A stretch of 64,000 nt of DNA from Dryas octopetala (lineage: Eukaryota; Streptophyta; Magnoliopsida; Rosales; Rosaceae), in assembly GCA_963921425.1 (NCBI GenBank), contig OY992840.1, positions 16,222,621 to 16,286,620 of the forward strand, read 5' to 3'. Positions 10,944-23,593 of this stretch are shown piece by piece. Made by a program: the position numbers and the translations under genes. A model generated the notes under the pieces. That model searched no databases. It saw only the letters and a list, made by a program, of their open reading frames with translations, and had not been told where the DNA came from. The first letter of the stretch is position 1. The number at the start of each line of letters is the position of its first letter.

Positions 10944-13900
10944 TTTTTTTTTTGATGGAAAGCTTGCTGCTTGCATTAAGGCTCATGGCCAGAAATATCT
11001 CTCTCAACAGTGAGAGCAGAGAGTAACCAAGAAGGAAAGGATTCCTTCCACAGTACAGAGGTATCTAGATTAATAGAGTGTTGAGCAACCAAGTGTGCTA
11101 GCCTATTACATGATCTTTTACGAAACTGGATGGAGATAGAAGAGAAGGTCCGCAGAAGAGGACGTGCCTCATCGAGGAAAAGCCAAGCCGCAGGGATGCC
11201 CTCCATCTGTGTGAAACATCTGACTGCATCCTGGGCATCGGATTCAATGATGCACTGCTGGACGCCGAGGGTCTTGGCCAGCTTGATTCCTTCGAGGATA
11301 GCTCGCACCTCAGTAGCTTGCACGGTCCAGGCACATTGGAAAGGCATTGCAATGGCAGCAAGTAGTTCACCCTTGTCATTGCGTGCCACAGCCCCCACCC
11401 CCCGGGAGTCACGAGAGATAGGTACTGCAGCGTCAACATTGATCTTCACAGTGTTAGGGGGAGGGGCCTCCCAACAGGCATGCAGGTTTCCGGGTCCAGG
11501 AGATGGCTTCAGGTTTGCAGTTCTAAACTCATTGATGTACTCCTCTGTTTTGGTCAGTAGTTGTGCAGCAGATAGGGAGGGGGAGTTATGCAGGATGCAG
11601 TTTCTGTCATGCCACAGCAGCCAGGCACCCACACAGAACCATTCAATCTCAAAGTCAACAGCCGTGTTGCATATTGCAATAAATAGATCAGTAAAATCCC
11701 TAGGCTTCCAAATATGAGCAACTGCCTCCAGAAAGGAACCAGCCCACAAATCTTTGGCTTTGCGACAGTCCCACAAAGAATGGATCACAGTTTCATAGTT
11801 CTTTCCACACCTAATGCAATGGGGGTCATGTCCAATATTTCGTTTGCACAAAGCGACTCGGCAAGGGAGAATGTCATGTAGAGCTTTCCAGATGAAGATT
11901 TTGATCTTTTGGGGAATGCGGATCTTCCATAATTTCTTCCAAATAGAGGATAATACAGAGGGGGAGCTAGAAGAAGTGTCAGATTGCAGGCTGGATTGTC
12001 GAATGTTCCTAGCCACCCAATAGCCGGAGCGGACAGAGTAGATGCCATTTTTTGTGTGAAACCAAGCTTGTCTATCAGGGGCATTGAGTTGTCCAAATGG
12101 GAGGCCGAGTATGGCTTGCGCTTCCGGGGGGGGAGAAAGACTTTTGGATTAGATCAACATTCCATGCTCCGGAGATGGTTTTTAACGCTGAGACAGTGCA
12201 GTTGGCATCCAAATATGTGGGGGGGGATGAGATCATAAGTGTCGATGGAAGGGGAACCCATCGATCCTGGTATATGGAGACGTCGATCCCATCCCCAATT
12301 CTCCAAATCAGACCCGTCTCCAGCACTTCAATTCCCCAGAATAGACTTCTCCACATATAGGAAGGCCTATGCCCAAGAGTGGCATTTAACAGGCTAGAAT
12401 CTGGGAAGTATTTTGCTTTCATGACACGGCTTACCAAAAGTTCAGGGGATTGTAGCATGCGCCAGCACTGCTTTGCGAGAAGGGCTTGATTAAAGGATCG
12501 GAGGTCATGGAAACCGAGCCCTCCCTCCCTTTTTGGGTTGCACATTTTTGACCACCGAAGCCAGTGTAGACACCGTTTGTTCTCATTCTTACCTCACCAG
12601 AAATTGGTGATCATATTTTCCAGTTCGGTGCAGACATTCTCGGGTATACGGAAACAGCCCATCACATACATTGGCATAGCAAGTGCTACAGATTTAATGA
12701 GCACTTCCTTCCCCCCAACAGAGAGAAATTTTTCTTTCCAACCTGATAGAGTTCTCCTCAAACGATCTTTAACCTCTTGGAAAATGATCCGCTTATTTCT
12801 TCCTGCAAGAGTTGGTAAGCCCAGGTACTTCTCATGGCATTGGACAATGGGAACCGAAAGCATACCTTGGATGGTCAGTTTTGTGGCCGGATCGACATGG
12901 GGGCTGAAGGTGAGAGCAGATTTCTGGTAGTTGATTTTTTGGCCTGTCGCCTTCTCGTATAGGTCAAGTATAGCCCGGAGGTTCTGACAATCAGTGGGGT
13001 GGGCCTGAAGGAATAACAAGCTGTCATCCGCAAAGAATAAATGGGTTATGGAAGGACCTCCTCTGGATGCCGCCACACCCCTAATAGCCCCACAGGTCTC
13101 AGCTTGAGTTAATAGCCTTGATAACCCTTCTGTACATAATAGGAATAGGTATGGTGAGAGAGGGTCTCCCTGACGAAGTCCCCGCTGAGGAGCAATCTTA
13201 CCGCAAATCTCCCCATTAACATTAATTGCATAAGACACCGTCGTTACACAATCCATGATGATCTTGATGAAGCGATGATTGAAGCCCAGAGAGTTCATTA
13301 CTTGTCTTAGGTATTTCCACTCCACCCTGTCATATGCCTTGGCCATGTCAAGTTTCAGAGCAAGCTTTGGGCTGCCAGATGGTCCTTGCCGTTTCATAGA
13401 GTGCATGAGTTCGAAAGCAACCATGGTGTTATCAATGATGTGCCGCCCAGGGGTAAAGGCAGTTTGCGGCTCAGAGATGATAGCAGGGAGCTCATTCTTC
13501 AAGCGATTAACGATCATTTTGGCTATTATCTTGTATATCACATTGCAGAGCGCAATGGGTCTGAATTCCAGTACGGTCTTGGGGTTTTGCTTCTTGGGGA
13601 CCAGAGTGATGAGGGTGTGGTTGAGTTCGGCGACACTTTTCCCTTCATTGAGAACTTCAAGGCATAGCTTAGTGATATCATGACCAACAATGTCCCAAAA
13701 CTTTTGGTAGAACAAAGCCGCCATCCCATCAGGTCCAGGGGCTTTAGAGGGGTGCATGTGTTTCAGCGCCGCCTCCACCTCAGCCCCAGTGAAAGCCCGT
13801 GACAGTCGGAGATTCATGTCGCTTGTAACTTTGGCTGGAATTGCATTAGTAACCTCGTCAACCCTGCAGCAACCCTCCGAGCTGAAAAGCATGGTATAAT

Positions 13901-15130
13901 AGTTAATAAAAGCACCCTTGATTTCTTCCATAGAGTGACAATTTACCCCATCAGAGTCAAGAACTTGAGAGATGAGATTCCTTTTGCCCCGCTGTTTTGC
14001 TTTTTTGTGAAAGTAGGATGTATTTCGATCTCCTTCCTGTAGCCAAGTGACTCGTGACCGTTGTTTCCACATAATTTCCTCCCTTTCAAGGAGGTCATTA
14101 AACTTGAGAGCTAATGCCCGCCTCTCGAGTGCAAGGTTTGCATTGTGTGGTTGCCTGTCAAGTTTTCCAATGTCTCTCTCAATTTTCTTCATTTCAGTGT
14201 TGAGCTTACCAAATACAGTGGAGTTCCAGTCCGTCAATTTGCCTGCCACGTGAGCAAGCTTCCCCCTGATAGTTATGTCATCCCGGGTGTGCCAAGCCGC
14301 AGCGACAACCTGCTTACATGATTCCTCTCGGAGCCACATAGCTTCAAAGTGGAATCTCTTTTTCCTGTTTCTTGGTCTGGCAAGCCAGTGTGGTTGCAGT
14401 GCCTTAAAGTCGAACAACAGAGGACAGTGATCCGAGGTGGTGGTGATCAAATGGCCGAGACTGATAGGCTGGCAAGTGTGGCGGAATTCCATATTCATTA
14501 GGCCCCGGTCCAATTTCTCCTTGATGTTTCCGTCCCCAGGCCGATTGTTGTCCCAGGTGAACAGGCTACCCTCACTCTCAATTTCAGTTAGATTACAATC
14601 ACTGATGGCCTCACGGAATGCTTCCATTTTTCTCGGGAGTCGCAATCTGCCACCCAATTTCTCAGTGTCTCTAAGTATCTCGTTGAAATCTCCAAATACA
14701 AGCCACGGACCGGTTGGGCCATGAGAGAGTCTACGGAGCAATTCCCAGGATTGGGTCCGAAATTGTTGGCTTGGATGATCGTAGAAACCAGTGCCTCTAA
14801 ATTTTTGCCCGACCCCCAGGCTAATTAGGGCATCAATATGACCTGTAGAGTAGGATAGAAGGGATACAGAGACTCTCTCCCTCCACATTAGTGCAAGTCC
14901 TCCTCCCAGACCCACCCTATCAACCGCAATGCACCCGGCCATTCCCAGTTCAACTCGCACTCTCTCCATTTGTAATACCGTCTTCTTGGTCTCCATTAAG
15001 AAGATCACGTCGGGATCTTATGCCTTGAGCAATCTCTTCAAGGGTCGGGACGTGCGTGGGATCCCAAGCCCCCGCACATTCCAACTTAGGAGCCTCATTG
15101 TTCGTGGTGGGCCGGATTCTCCGGTCCCAC
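10944..15130 (-). mobile_element. LINE (L1-like non-LTR retrotransposon), 5'-truncated, young
   Basis: About 4.19 kb between perfect 17-bp duplications. The poly(A) tail (T run at about 10941-10953 on the plus strand) marks the 3' end. On the minus strand ORF2 starts 32 bases inside the 5' end and ends about 22 bases before the tail. No ORF1 (gag-like) is present, so the copy is truncated at its 5' side, as expected from incomplete target-primed reverse transcription. The perfect duplication and only three coding lesions point to a recent insertion. Confidence 0.93.
10976..15098 (-). pseudogene. LINE ORF2: endonuclease, reverse transcriptase, RNase H (broken)
   Basis: Reading from the ATG at 15098 (MRLLSWNVRGLG), an AP-type endonuclease domain covers roughly 15098-14450. 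A reverse transcriptase follows (about 13800-13000) with the catalytic FADD near 13030. A zinc-binding RVT region lies near 11990-11770 (CIRCGKNYETVIHSLWDC), and a C-terminal RNase H domain covers about 11450-11030 with INVDAA, an E in VRAILEG and ESDAQD. Three lesions break it: TAA at 15018-15020 (codon 27), TGA at 12594-12596 where NFWW would be expected, and one extra base in the 8-G run at 12126-12133. With these ignored the frame would be about 1,370 codons, normal for plant L1 ORF2. This copy cannot make an intact protein. Confidence 0.92.
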
Positions 15131-15147
15131 CATTAATTTTTGTGTTT
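15131..15147 (+). repeat. Target-site duplication, right copy (LINE)
   Basis: CATTAATTTTTGTGTTT, identical to the copy at 10926-10942. It borders the 5' end of the minus-strand LINE. Confidence 0.88.
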
Positions 15148-16473
15148 ATTGCATCAAAATGCTAATTATAAGATGTATTATATCTATGAGAGTGGTCTAT
15201 TGATCTGCACTGTAGAATGAAAGATACACAATGACAATATAGGATATGAACACGTGGCAAACAAGCATGGCAGCATATATGCAGTGGCCACCTAGAAGAA
15301 TGTTTTGTTTCTTGGCAGGGTGTGGCTTATTAGTTATTCCCAATGTTATGTACACATAATATATATATATATATGTATATAGTCCATTAATTACTAACTT
15401 GAATACCAAAACCATGTTTGGGATTCCCAAACTTCATGTTATGTGTCGCACTACATACAAGGAAATTGCACATGGGTTGCACTCTGCAAAGTTTGTGTGT
15501 GAGTTTAATTAGGACCAAGCATCCATGCATGCATGCATGCATGATGGCATGATGCATATATAATATCTCTGCAAAGTTTGTGTATGACAAAGGGAAACAT
15601 ATTTATAATGTTAATTAAAACATATAAATTATAAAAATCATAATTAATTAAATATTAATTAATCAAAATTGTGCGTATCAGTTCTCTTATCATAGTCTTG
15701 GTTTGCTTCTATTGTACCTTTTTTAGGGGCCTAAATTAATGGTTGAGCTACCTAGATCCAGCTCCACCATTAGTCAAATAACATCATGGTCATTTTTCTT
15801 TTTTTGGGTGTTGATTTTAGCAATTTTGATTACTTATTCTTAGGAAGACATGCAACCCGACAAAAGTAACTTATATCTTAGCTATAGCCTATAGCCATGA
15901 AGCCGACAAGCTAGCTTTAAGAAAATGAAGAAATTATTTGGAAGCTTGAACCACACCAAAATCCCAAAGTTTAGTCTCGATCTACTAATCCCAAAATCCG
16001 TTCTATGATGATGAGTGTTCTCAAAACATACTATTATATGTGATTCCATTAGCAGTGATTCAACCACAATTTGTTTAGTATTGGTCAACAACCGCTAAAT
16101 TTAAAAAACTTAAAGTTATTATAAAAATGAATTAATAATATATATAAAATTATTTATTATTTTTTTTTTTTATGTGTAACTCAATCATACACAAGAAGAC
16201 AATGCATACAATTTAGGTATAACTCCACTCTCCAAATTAACATAATAAATGATTTCGAATCCCAAAACCTCCTAAAAATATAACTCAAATATCATATTTG
16301 AATAATTGCTGATCGAACTTCAAAAAGTTAAAAAAATATTTCAAGCTAACATGTGTATACCATTTATTCATTTTAAGTTTCCTTGTATGTATTGATCCCA
16401 CGAACATAAATGACCAATTGACCATGTAACCAAACCTCACTAGGCCAAACACTGCCAATATGCCTTATTATGG
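15148..16473. other. Intergenic, no gene seen
   Basis: AT-rich. It contains a TA run near 15359-15374 and a CATG repeat at 15524-15543. Short frames at 15197-15430 and 15387-15590 (minus) are low-complexity and unsupported. Confidence 0.5.
15524..15543. repeat. CATG microsatellite
   Basis: Five uninterrupted CATG units, self-complementary, in intergenic DNA. Confidence 0.8.
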
Positions 16474-16813
16474 TGTCGAGAGAAATCTCACATTGAAGAT
16501 GTGAGGGCCTTGTTAGTGGCTTATAAGGGTTTGAGCTACTCCTTCCATTGTCAATTGGTTTTGAGATGAATGCCTATATTTCTTCATGGTATCATAATAG
16601 GTTATCTACATGATGCGCCTAACGGCCATACGTGCTCCCACGTCACTCAATATAAATTGTCCACGTGTTAAGCTTAAATGACGCCACACATGCGGGGATG
16701 TGTTGAGAGAAATCTCACATTGAAGATGTGAGGGCCTTACTAGTGGCTTATAAAGATTTGAGCTACTCCTTCCATTGCCAATTAATTTTGGAATAGATGT
16801 CTATATTTCTTCA
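16474..16813 (+). mobile_element. Complete 340-bp TRIM/SMART-type miniature LTR retrotransposon
   Basis: Two 113-bp direct LTRs (16474-16586 and 16701-16813) begin TGT-GAGAGAAATCTCAC and end TTCTTCA, so each has TG...CA ends. They differ by a modest number of substitutions and have equal length. A 5-bp target duplication TATGG flanks the element (16469-16473 and 16814-16818). Directly after the left LTR comes TGGTATCATAA (16587-), matching the usual initiator-Met tRNA primer site TGGTATCAGAG. A short purine stretch GCGGGGATG precedes the right LTR as polypurine tract. The internal part is only 114 bp and codes for nothing. It must have used proteins of another element. This is among the smallest complete LTR elements one could expect. 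Confidence 0.88.
16587..16598 (+). promoter_or_regulatory. Primer binding site of the TRIM
   Basis: TGGTATCATAAT, complementary over its first eight bases to the 3' end of initiator methionine tRNA, immediately next to the left LTR. Confidence 0.75.
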
Positions 16814-16818
16814 TATGG

Positions 16819-18542
16819 TATATGATCCGATCAATGACAACAGTTGTAAATTCTAATCTAAAAATTGCCCATTTCTCCAATATATTGTGTACACATCAAT
16901 TTTCTTTTTCCTTGTCGACAATCATTTCCATATTTTCAGCTTGTTGAAGCAATCAATTCTTTTGCTTCAATTCCCTCGAACAAAACCATTTCGCTAGCTT
17001 TTGTTTCTTAGGGGTTAAATGTAAACAGTAAAACAGGTAGGTAAGGAGAGGTTGAGGAGTTGAGACCCACATTTTGATGATCAGTAGGGTTGAGATCGAG
17101 TACATATGTTTGGCCCACATTTAATTAACAAATTGCATTTCTGCTTTGATTTGCTGTCCCACTAATACACTATTCCATTTAACTTGAGCATTAAAAGAGT
17201 TGTTATATATCCTAATCCTAAGAATAGTTTCATAAATTATATAGAGTATACAAATAGGAAATAGCTAGCCACTTGTTATCTAGTGCACATGGCCTCCATA
17301 ATTAATTTTGAAAAGACAGATGGATCATCAAACTAGCTCCTCTCAAATTTTATAATTTTTGCTCTAGTATCTTTCTCATGCATCTTTAATTAGTTCAACC
17401 TCTTAGTTGTTTGGTGAACAAATAAAGGATTAAATTTGGTTAGTTCTTTAATACGAAGAGGTGAATCAAATTTTTAGTAAACCACTCTAATAAGGCATTT
17501 AAAACAAACAAAAATTGGAGAAAAAGTAGTCGAATTTGAGTGCATTGTAGATAATTATACGACCGTTTTAACTAAATTATCCAACAACTATAATAAGTTA
17601 TTATTTATATTATTAGATATCTAATATTTATATTGTTAGATTTATGTATTAAGATATTTTATATTACTAGATATATGGTATGTGATAAAATTTTCACAAT
17701 CACATTGTGTGAGATAGGCATGCATCACAAACACAATCACATGACTCATTACAATCCCAATTCATGGCTACAAGCACTAGAACATTTATGAGTACAAGTA
17801 ATCATATTGAGTAGTAAAACCAGAGCAGCTCGAGCTTGATTGTAAAAACAGTGACTTTCACATAATAACCCCTGCAATTGTCACGTGACACCTCTTGATG
17901 TTAGGCACAAATTAACCCGTATTCACTGCCCTGTTATAATTCCTCACGTGCTCTCGTGTTCCCCAATTTTACCTCCCTCGCTCCCTTTCCGGACCACCGT
18001 GATCCTGCTTCCACCTAAACATTTCCTCCCTTTCATATACAGACAGACGTGAGCTCGCGTGAACTCGTCCTCACCTGATCAACCTTTTTTTATTTTTTTT
18101 GGCCATCACCGACCTGATCAACCGTTTAATTACAAATTAAGGTATGATTTGGAATTCCAGCAAGGTTTAATGGCTTATTATCTTCAAAAGCAGAATGACC
18201 CGAAATTACCAAACCACCCTTGAGTGAAGTGAAAAATTGGGAAACCTCTACTACCCCAGTAACCCATCCTAGTCATTATCACTCTTAAACCGCAATTAAC
18301 GAATAACGAATGCACTTCGTAAGCAAAGCGACGCCGTATTCACCATTACATCGTTGCCTTGGCCAAAACTCCCGTGACGACTCTCTCAGTTTAAAAAGCA
18401 CAGAGAACTCAAACAGCTTTCTGAAACACCGACCAAATCCCAAAACCCAAAAGCTCCAGCAATGTTGCTGGAGATTCCGGAAGCTCCGCTGCCCGACCCG
18501 TAAACCCGAACCAAACTCACCAATACCCTCCAAAAAACCACA
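16819..18542. other. Intergenic and promoter of TORTIFOLIA1-like gene
   Basis: No gene supported. Two CACGTG G-box cores lie at about 17883 and 17944, within 700 bases of the start at 18543, suggesting bZIP or bHLH input. The sequence turns GC-richer and coding-like only after about 18300. Confidence 0.45.
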
Positions 18543-21042
18543 ATGCCTCCCGCGGAATCCACCCGACCCGGCCAAGGCCTCAAGCACAGGGTGTTCACGT
18601 GCCTGACGAAGCTCTCTGACCGTGACACTCACTCTCTGGCGGTTACCGAGCTGGAGTCCATAGCCCGGACTCTCGACCCGAGCTCCGTATCCACTTTCCT
18701 CTCCTGCATCCACTCCACCGACGCCTCCGACAAGTCTCCGGTGCGCAAGCAATGCGTCCACCTCATCTCCGTCCTCTCAGAAATCCACGGCGACGCTCTC
18801 GCTCCGCACCTCTCCAAAATGCTCACCAACATCACCAAACGGCTCCGCGACCCGGACTCAGGGGTCCGATCCGCTTGCCAAAACGCCGTCGCTTCGCTCT
18901 CCTGCCATATCACCAAACCACCGTTTAGCTCCTTCTCGAAGCCCCTAACCGACGCGCTGTTCACGGAGCAGGACCCGAACTCGCAGATCGGGGCGGCCCT
19001 GTGCTTGGCCTCGGCCATCGACTCCGCGACCGACCCGGAGCCCGCCAAGCTGGCGAGGCTGCTGCCGAAGTTCGAGAAGCTGCTGAAGAGCGATAGCTTC
19101 AAGGCCAAGCCGGCGCTCCTGACGTTGATCGGGAGCGTGATCGGGTCGGGCGGGGCGTCGGGTCACGGAGCTTTGAGGAATCTGGTTCCTTGCTTGGTGG
19201 GGTTCCTGAGCAGCGAGGACTGGGCAGCAAGGAAGGCAGCCGCCGAAGCTTTAGCGAAGCTGGCGGTTGCAGAGAGAGACATGCTGTCCGAATTCAAAGC
19301 TGGCTCTTTGACAACTTTCGAGAATCGAAAATTTGATAAGGTAATTAGTGTTCTACTATTCTTCTATTTTTGTTTTTGTTTATTTGTCAATGTGGTGATT
19401 TTGGAATGGTGTATAGGTGAAGGGTGTTAGGGAGGTGATGAATCAGATGATGGAGGCTTGGAAGCAGATTCCGGATGTCTCCGAGGAGGGTTCGCCGCCG
19501 CCTCATTCGCATGCTTCTTCCAGAGGTATTATTAGATTTCATTACTTACAAAATGGATATGATTAATGAATTATTTATGTTGCATTTCTTTTAATGTTAA
19601 ATTGATTGGATCAGTAGTTTTTCTAAAAGTCCTTGTGTAGATTGTTGTAACTTCTGTTTGTGAGGTTGTTTCTGATGTTTTTGTTTCTTTATATTGGATT
19701 TGGGTTTTTTGATGGGTCCAGAGAATTCAAGTGATGGACGCCACGCAGCTGGATCCAGAAACTGTGGTGCTAAGAAACCTGTCCCGGCTAGCAGATCGAC
19801 TCCACCTGATAGTTCTTATGCTACCACTGCTAGGAAGAGAAGCCCTTTGAAGAGCAATGACAAGAAGACGAATCCAGCAATGTTTCGAAAGCAAGACTGG
19901 AAGAAACCTTCCAATTGGGAAGTTGAGATTGCTGCTCTTGGTGCTCCCTTGCCGGTTGATGATGGTTTCAAGGAGAGGGATGTGGATGCCCCGGAAAGAA
20001 GGATCAATGAGAAGACTAGAATTTCAAAGCCAGAAACAAAGCGGGCTTTATTCCACAAGAGTTCTGATAACAAAGTGCACAAATTTAGTGGGGCTAGATC
20101 AGGATCTCGCGTGGCTCCATATCATGAGGAAATCCTAGAATCCACGGTTGTAGTCAATAATGTTACTGAGGATATCCAAAAGAACCACAGAGAATGTGAA
20201 GATTTATCTCTGATCCGCAATCAACTTGTTCAGATTGAAAAGCAGCAATCAAGTTTGCATGATCTCCTGCAGGTTTGTTTCCACTACTTGAAAACTCAAG
20301 TTTCCTCTTAAAGTAATTTGTTTTATTTTCTCGGATAATTGCAACTACAAATCTGTCTATGGTATGATTTAGTTTGTTGTTACAGGAGAAGTCATGTTAG
20401 ACATGTGATCATTTTGTGAAATATGTGGTTTATAACATCAGTTTGTAACCTAAATTCTGTAACTATACTTCATACAAGAGTCAGTTGTTTATTTTTATCC
20501 ACCAAAGCTGTATAACAACTCTGGTAGATATAAAATAAGGTATTAGGAAGGTATTCATTCTTGTGCTTGTAGTGCATTATAAATGAGGAGCTGCTTCTAA
20601 TCATTCTCGATTTCATTTCTTACATTAGAGATTCATTGGTAGCTCACAAAATGGAATGCGTTCTTTGGAGACACGTGTACATGGGCTAGAGCTAGCACTG
20701 GATGAGATCTCATATGATTTGGCTTTGTCAAGTGGAAGGATGACTAATGTCGACTCACAGAGCAAAACATGTTGCCTGCTTCCTGGAGCTGATTTTTGGA
20801 GCTCCAAGTTCTGGAGGAAAACAGAAGGCAGAGGCAGAATCTCAACCTCAAGGTTTTCTAATTCCAGGGCGACTGCATCCACAACAGCCATGCGCTACAG
20901 AACTGATGACAATGGCAATGGTGAAACTTCAATGTTGGAGAACCTTAGGTTACGGCTCCAGGATAAGAGTGGGTTCATTGTAAACCCTTTGGCAGAGATT
21001 CGGAGCAACTCAAGGGGTATATCAGAGGTGACACATCACTAG
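18543..21042 (+). CDS. TORTIFOLIA1-like microtubule-associated protein, four exons
   Basis: Exons 18543-19340, 19417-19525, 19722-20272 and 20629-21042 give 623 residues. The first 265 residues are an alpha-solenoid of HEAT repeats with the TORTIFOLIA1/SPIRAL2 pattern: LKHRVFTCLTKLSDRDTHSL, repeated RDPDSGVRSACQNAVASL and LSSEDWAARKAAAEALAKLA. A basic, Ser/Pro-rich linker follows (KKPVPASRSTPPDSS, WKKPSNWEVEIAALG). The C-terminal part contains the family block around QRFIGSSQNGMRSLETRVHG, a likely coiled coil. Members bind cortical microtubules and steer anisotropic cell growth and organ twisting. Length and domain order fit the TORTIFOLIA1-like group rather than the longer TORTIFOLIA1. The last exon could splice at ATATCAGAG|GT (about 21028) into a further exon; I used the TAG at 21040-21042. 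GC content is high in exon one, typical for this family in rosids. Confidence 0.88.
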
Positions 21043-22574
21043 CCAATTGAATCAGAAGGTATTTTTCAAATCTGTCTCACAGTTCAGTTTCCTTTCTCAT
21101 CTCTGTTTTTTCATCCCATTTTTAGAAGTTATACTACTTGGATACCTTACATAACTTGTCTCTTGTATTGCTTAACATTAACCAGTTCTTTTAAAAATAA
21201 TTTGATAACAGACATTAACTCAATTTGGGATCCTTTTACCCAGATCTACAGCATAATTTGAGCTGGAAAAATTGATTCTGTTCCCAAGCCTTGGTGCTAA
21301 GCAACAGATATGAAATTGTTGGTCGAGGCAATGTGAAGGTAATACATTTATGGTATGTGCTTGAAGAAGAGTAGCCTCCAGCAAAAAGTGCAAAGGTCCT
21401 TTACAGTACCTACGGAGTAGTTTTCATACGACTTCAAGAGAAGATATGGTATTCTGTGTTCTCTTCATTAAGTGCAGCTTCCATTGTTCTTCATAGTAAT
21501 GTTTCAAAGAAGTGAGATTATTTACCAAATGCCACTTTCTTGGCACAGAGGGTGTAATGTGTATAGAGGAGTAAGTACTAAGTAGGGCTTTCATTCCTTT
21601 TAGTTGGGGCCTCATTTTGTATCTTTGTTCTGGTTGATTATTACTTACTCTCAGAAAGATCCTGATTATTACTTGCTCTGAAAGAGCCTGATTATTACTT
21701 GATGATGAAAGAGCAATTAAGATCTAATGAATTCTATAGTTTTCCAATCAGTTGTATTGGTATCAAGTTATACAGTTTTAAATAAAGACCATCAATGGGG
21801 AGGTTTGTAGCCTCTACTAGTTAAAAGTATTTATTTATAAACCCAAAATTCTAAATTCTCAGTTCAAATTTCTCCTTCTCGTTCTAATGGTTTGTAACAG
21901 TTTCAATTGTCTTTCCCACTTCAAAATTGGAGAAACCACCCCTACGGATCTTAGTCCCTAGTTTGATCTATGCTTCATCTTTGTGTCTTTAGTGGCAATG
22001 AGCATTTAGAAAGGGCACAACTGATGCAAAGTACTTGCACAATCATGTAATGCCTTAAAAAGTCAGGCATATGTTACTCAATAAACATGAAATAAAACAC
22101 ATTTATGAAATTCCATACATATAGGGAGCAATCACTTTCTTAAAATAAACCAGACAAGGGCTCTGTACTCTGATACAATCACTTTCTTTATCTCGAATGC
22201 AGGGCCAAAATCCATGAAATGAAATTATTTATGAAAAGCTACTCATTCAATCTCAACATTTATATTAATGAGATGTTATCCATAGTAATCTCAGCATTTT
22301 TTAATCCAATATTGGATAATAATAACACAAATAAATAAAACATGTATGTCCAACTTCCAGGTAACCCAATATTGCTTTGGGTTTAAAAATGGAGCTAGAG
22401 AAGTACAACATTCCAAGTCCAAATCATAAAGATCTCCATAACATCTGGAAAGGAAAGCCAACTGAAGCCAATCGGTCCAAAATCTAACTTGTAACTCCAT
22501 TCTATAGAACGTGAAGACAAAAATCAATACTTAGCAGAGAGAATAGGATCCAAGCCAGGCTTGAAAACCAAAAC
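21043..22574. other. 3' flanks of two convergent genes
   Basis: Between the stop of the TORTIFOLIA1-like gene (+) and that of the small membrane protein gene (-). It probably holds both 3' UTRs. A three-copy repeat of about 27 bp lies at 21634-21715. No further gene seen. Confidence 0.5.
21634..21715. repeat. Three-copy tandem repeat, unit about 27 bp
   Basis: Units starting near 21634, 21663 and 21689 each begin TGATTATTACTT and end in a form of GAAAGAGCC. Located downstream of the TORTIFOLIA1-like stop codon. Confidence 0.7.
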
Positions 22575-23593
22575 TTAGGGGGCTTGCTCAGCAGGACCCT
22601 CCTCATTCTCGATTTTCTGCAGAGAAAAAAAGAAATTCTCAGTTAAGGTGCTACGAGAAAATAGTTTAACAAGAAGACCATGAAAACATTATAAGCCAAA
22701 ACTGTTATGTGCTAGGTCACCAAAACATCAATCTAAATGTTGTGTCAACAAAACTTCTTTTACAATTCATGAGAAGAAAACACTTCAACAGATGTAAATA
22801 GCATCTTAAGCGCTTGAAGAGAACTCCCAACATCCTATGCTTAGTGCATGTTTCAATTAAAAGGATTCACACACACACAACATTGGCACATATTTTTGTA
22901 CTTATTATTTTCCACATTTGGGTAGCTTTTGCATTCTATGGCCTCTGCTTAAATGCTTATCTATCAATAAGGGAAACACAAACTTTATCAAACAGATACA
23001 TCTCTGGTTTTTAATTCTTCCCAAATGCAATGCTCCTTTTGATCACATACCCAGAGGCAAATAATCCCTATATAATATACCCTCTTAATCCTATTAATAT
23101 ATCCTTTTTCCCCATTTACGCATCGCAATTATCTCGACAATTATTTATAAAGAAGCAAGAAATGAGCTAAATTAGGTTCGATTTAATTTCAAGATATTCG
23201 AGACTATGTTCACCTACAACAGTGGAAGCGTACAAATAGTTGACATTCAGTTTGATACCAGGCCTAAGATACGCTACAAAAGACAAAATTGATTATATTG
23301 TACGCAAAATCGAGTAAAAACAAAAATGGGCAATCTTATATGTTTCATACAATATCACAGAGAGTAAAATAATTCAGAAAAATTAAACGAAAAATAAAAG
23401 GAAACCCTAGCGTGAGAGAGAGAGAGAGAGAGATAGAGAGAGAGAGAGGAGGTGTTACCGATTGAGCTTTGTGCCAAGCAAGGCCTCTGTAGACATTGAC
23501 AGAGAAAGTGGCGGTGAGGTATATGGTGGTGACTCCGAGCCCCGCCGTGAATGCCTTGAAAGCCCAATCCCCTGCCTTACCCACTATCCCCAT
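22575..23593 (-). CDS. Small (58 aa) predicted single-pass membrane protein, two exons
   Basis: Exon one 23459-23593 and exon two 22575-22616 join in phase 0 with GT-AG borders, giving 58 residues. It starts MGIVGKAGDWAFKAFTAGLG, has one hydrophobic segment around residues 13-36, then VYRGLAWHKAQ and an acidic tail KIENEEGPAEQAP. The short exon two is shown by a clean TCTGCAG acceptor and an in-frame TAA. I do not recognise a family; the pattern of a short hydrophobic helix plus charged tail resembles small mitochondrial or ER subunits. A GA microsatellite sits just inside the intron and a CT run just upstream of the start, in the probable 5' UTR. The good codon structure and splice sites make a real gene likely; the function is unknown. 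Confidence 0.68.
23413..23449. repeat. GA microsatellite in intron of the small protein gene
   Basis: GA repeats interrupted once by a T, lying ten bases inside the intron on the donor side. Confidence 0.85.

Noticed and set aside
11130..11717. 195-codon plus-strand frame inside the LINE
   Set aside because: Antisense shadow of the RNase H part of ORF2; no domain of its own.
18285..19166. Minus-strand frames over the first TORTIFOLIA1-like exon
   Set aside because: Antisense of a GC-rich exon; the HEAT pattern is on the plus strand.
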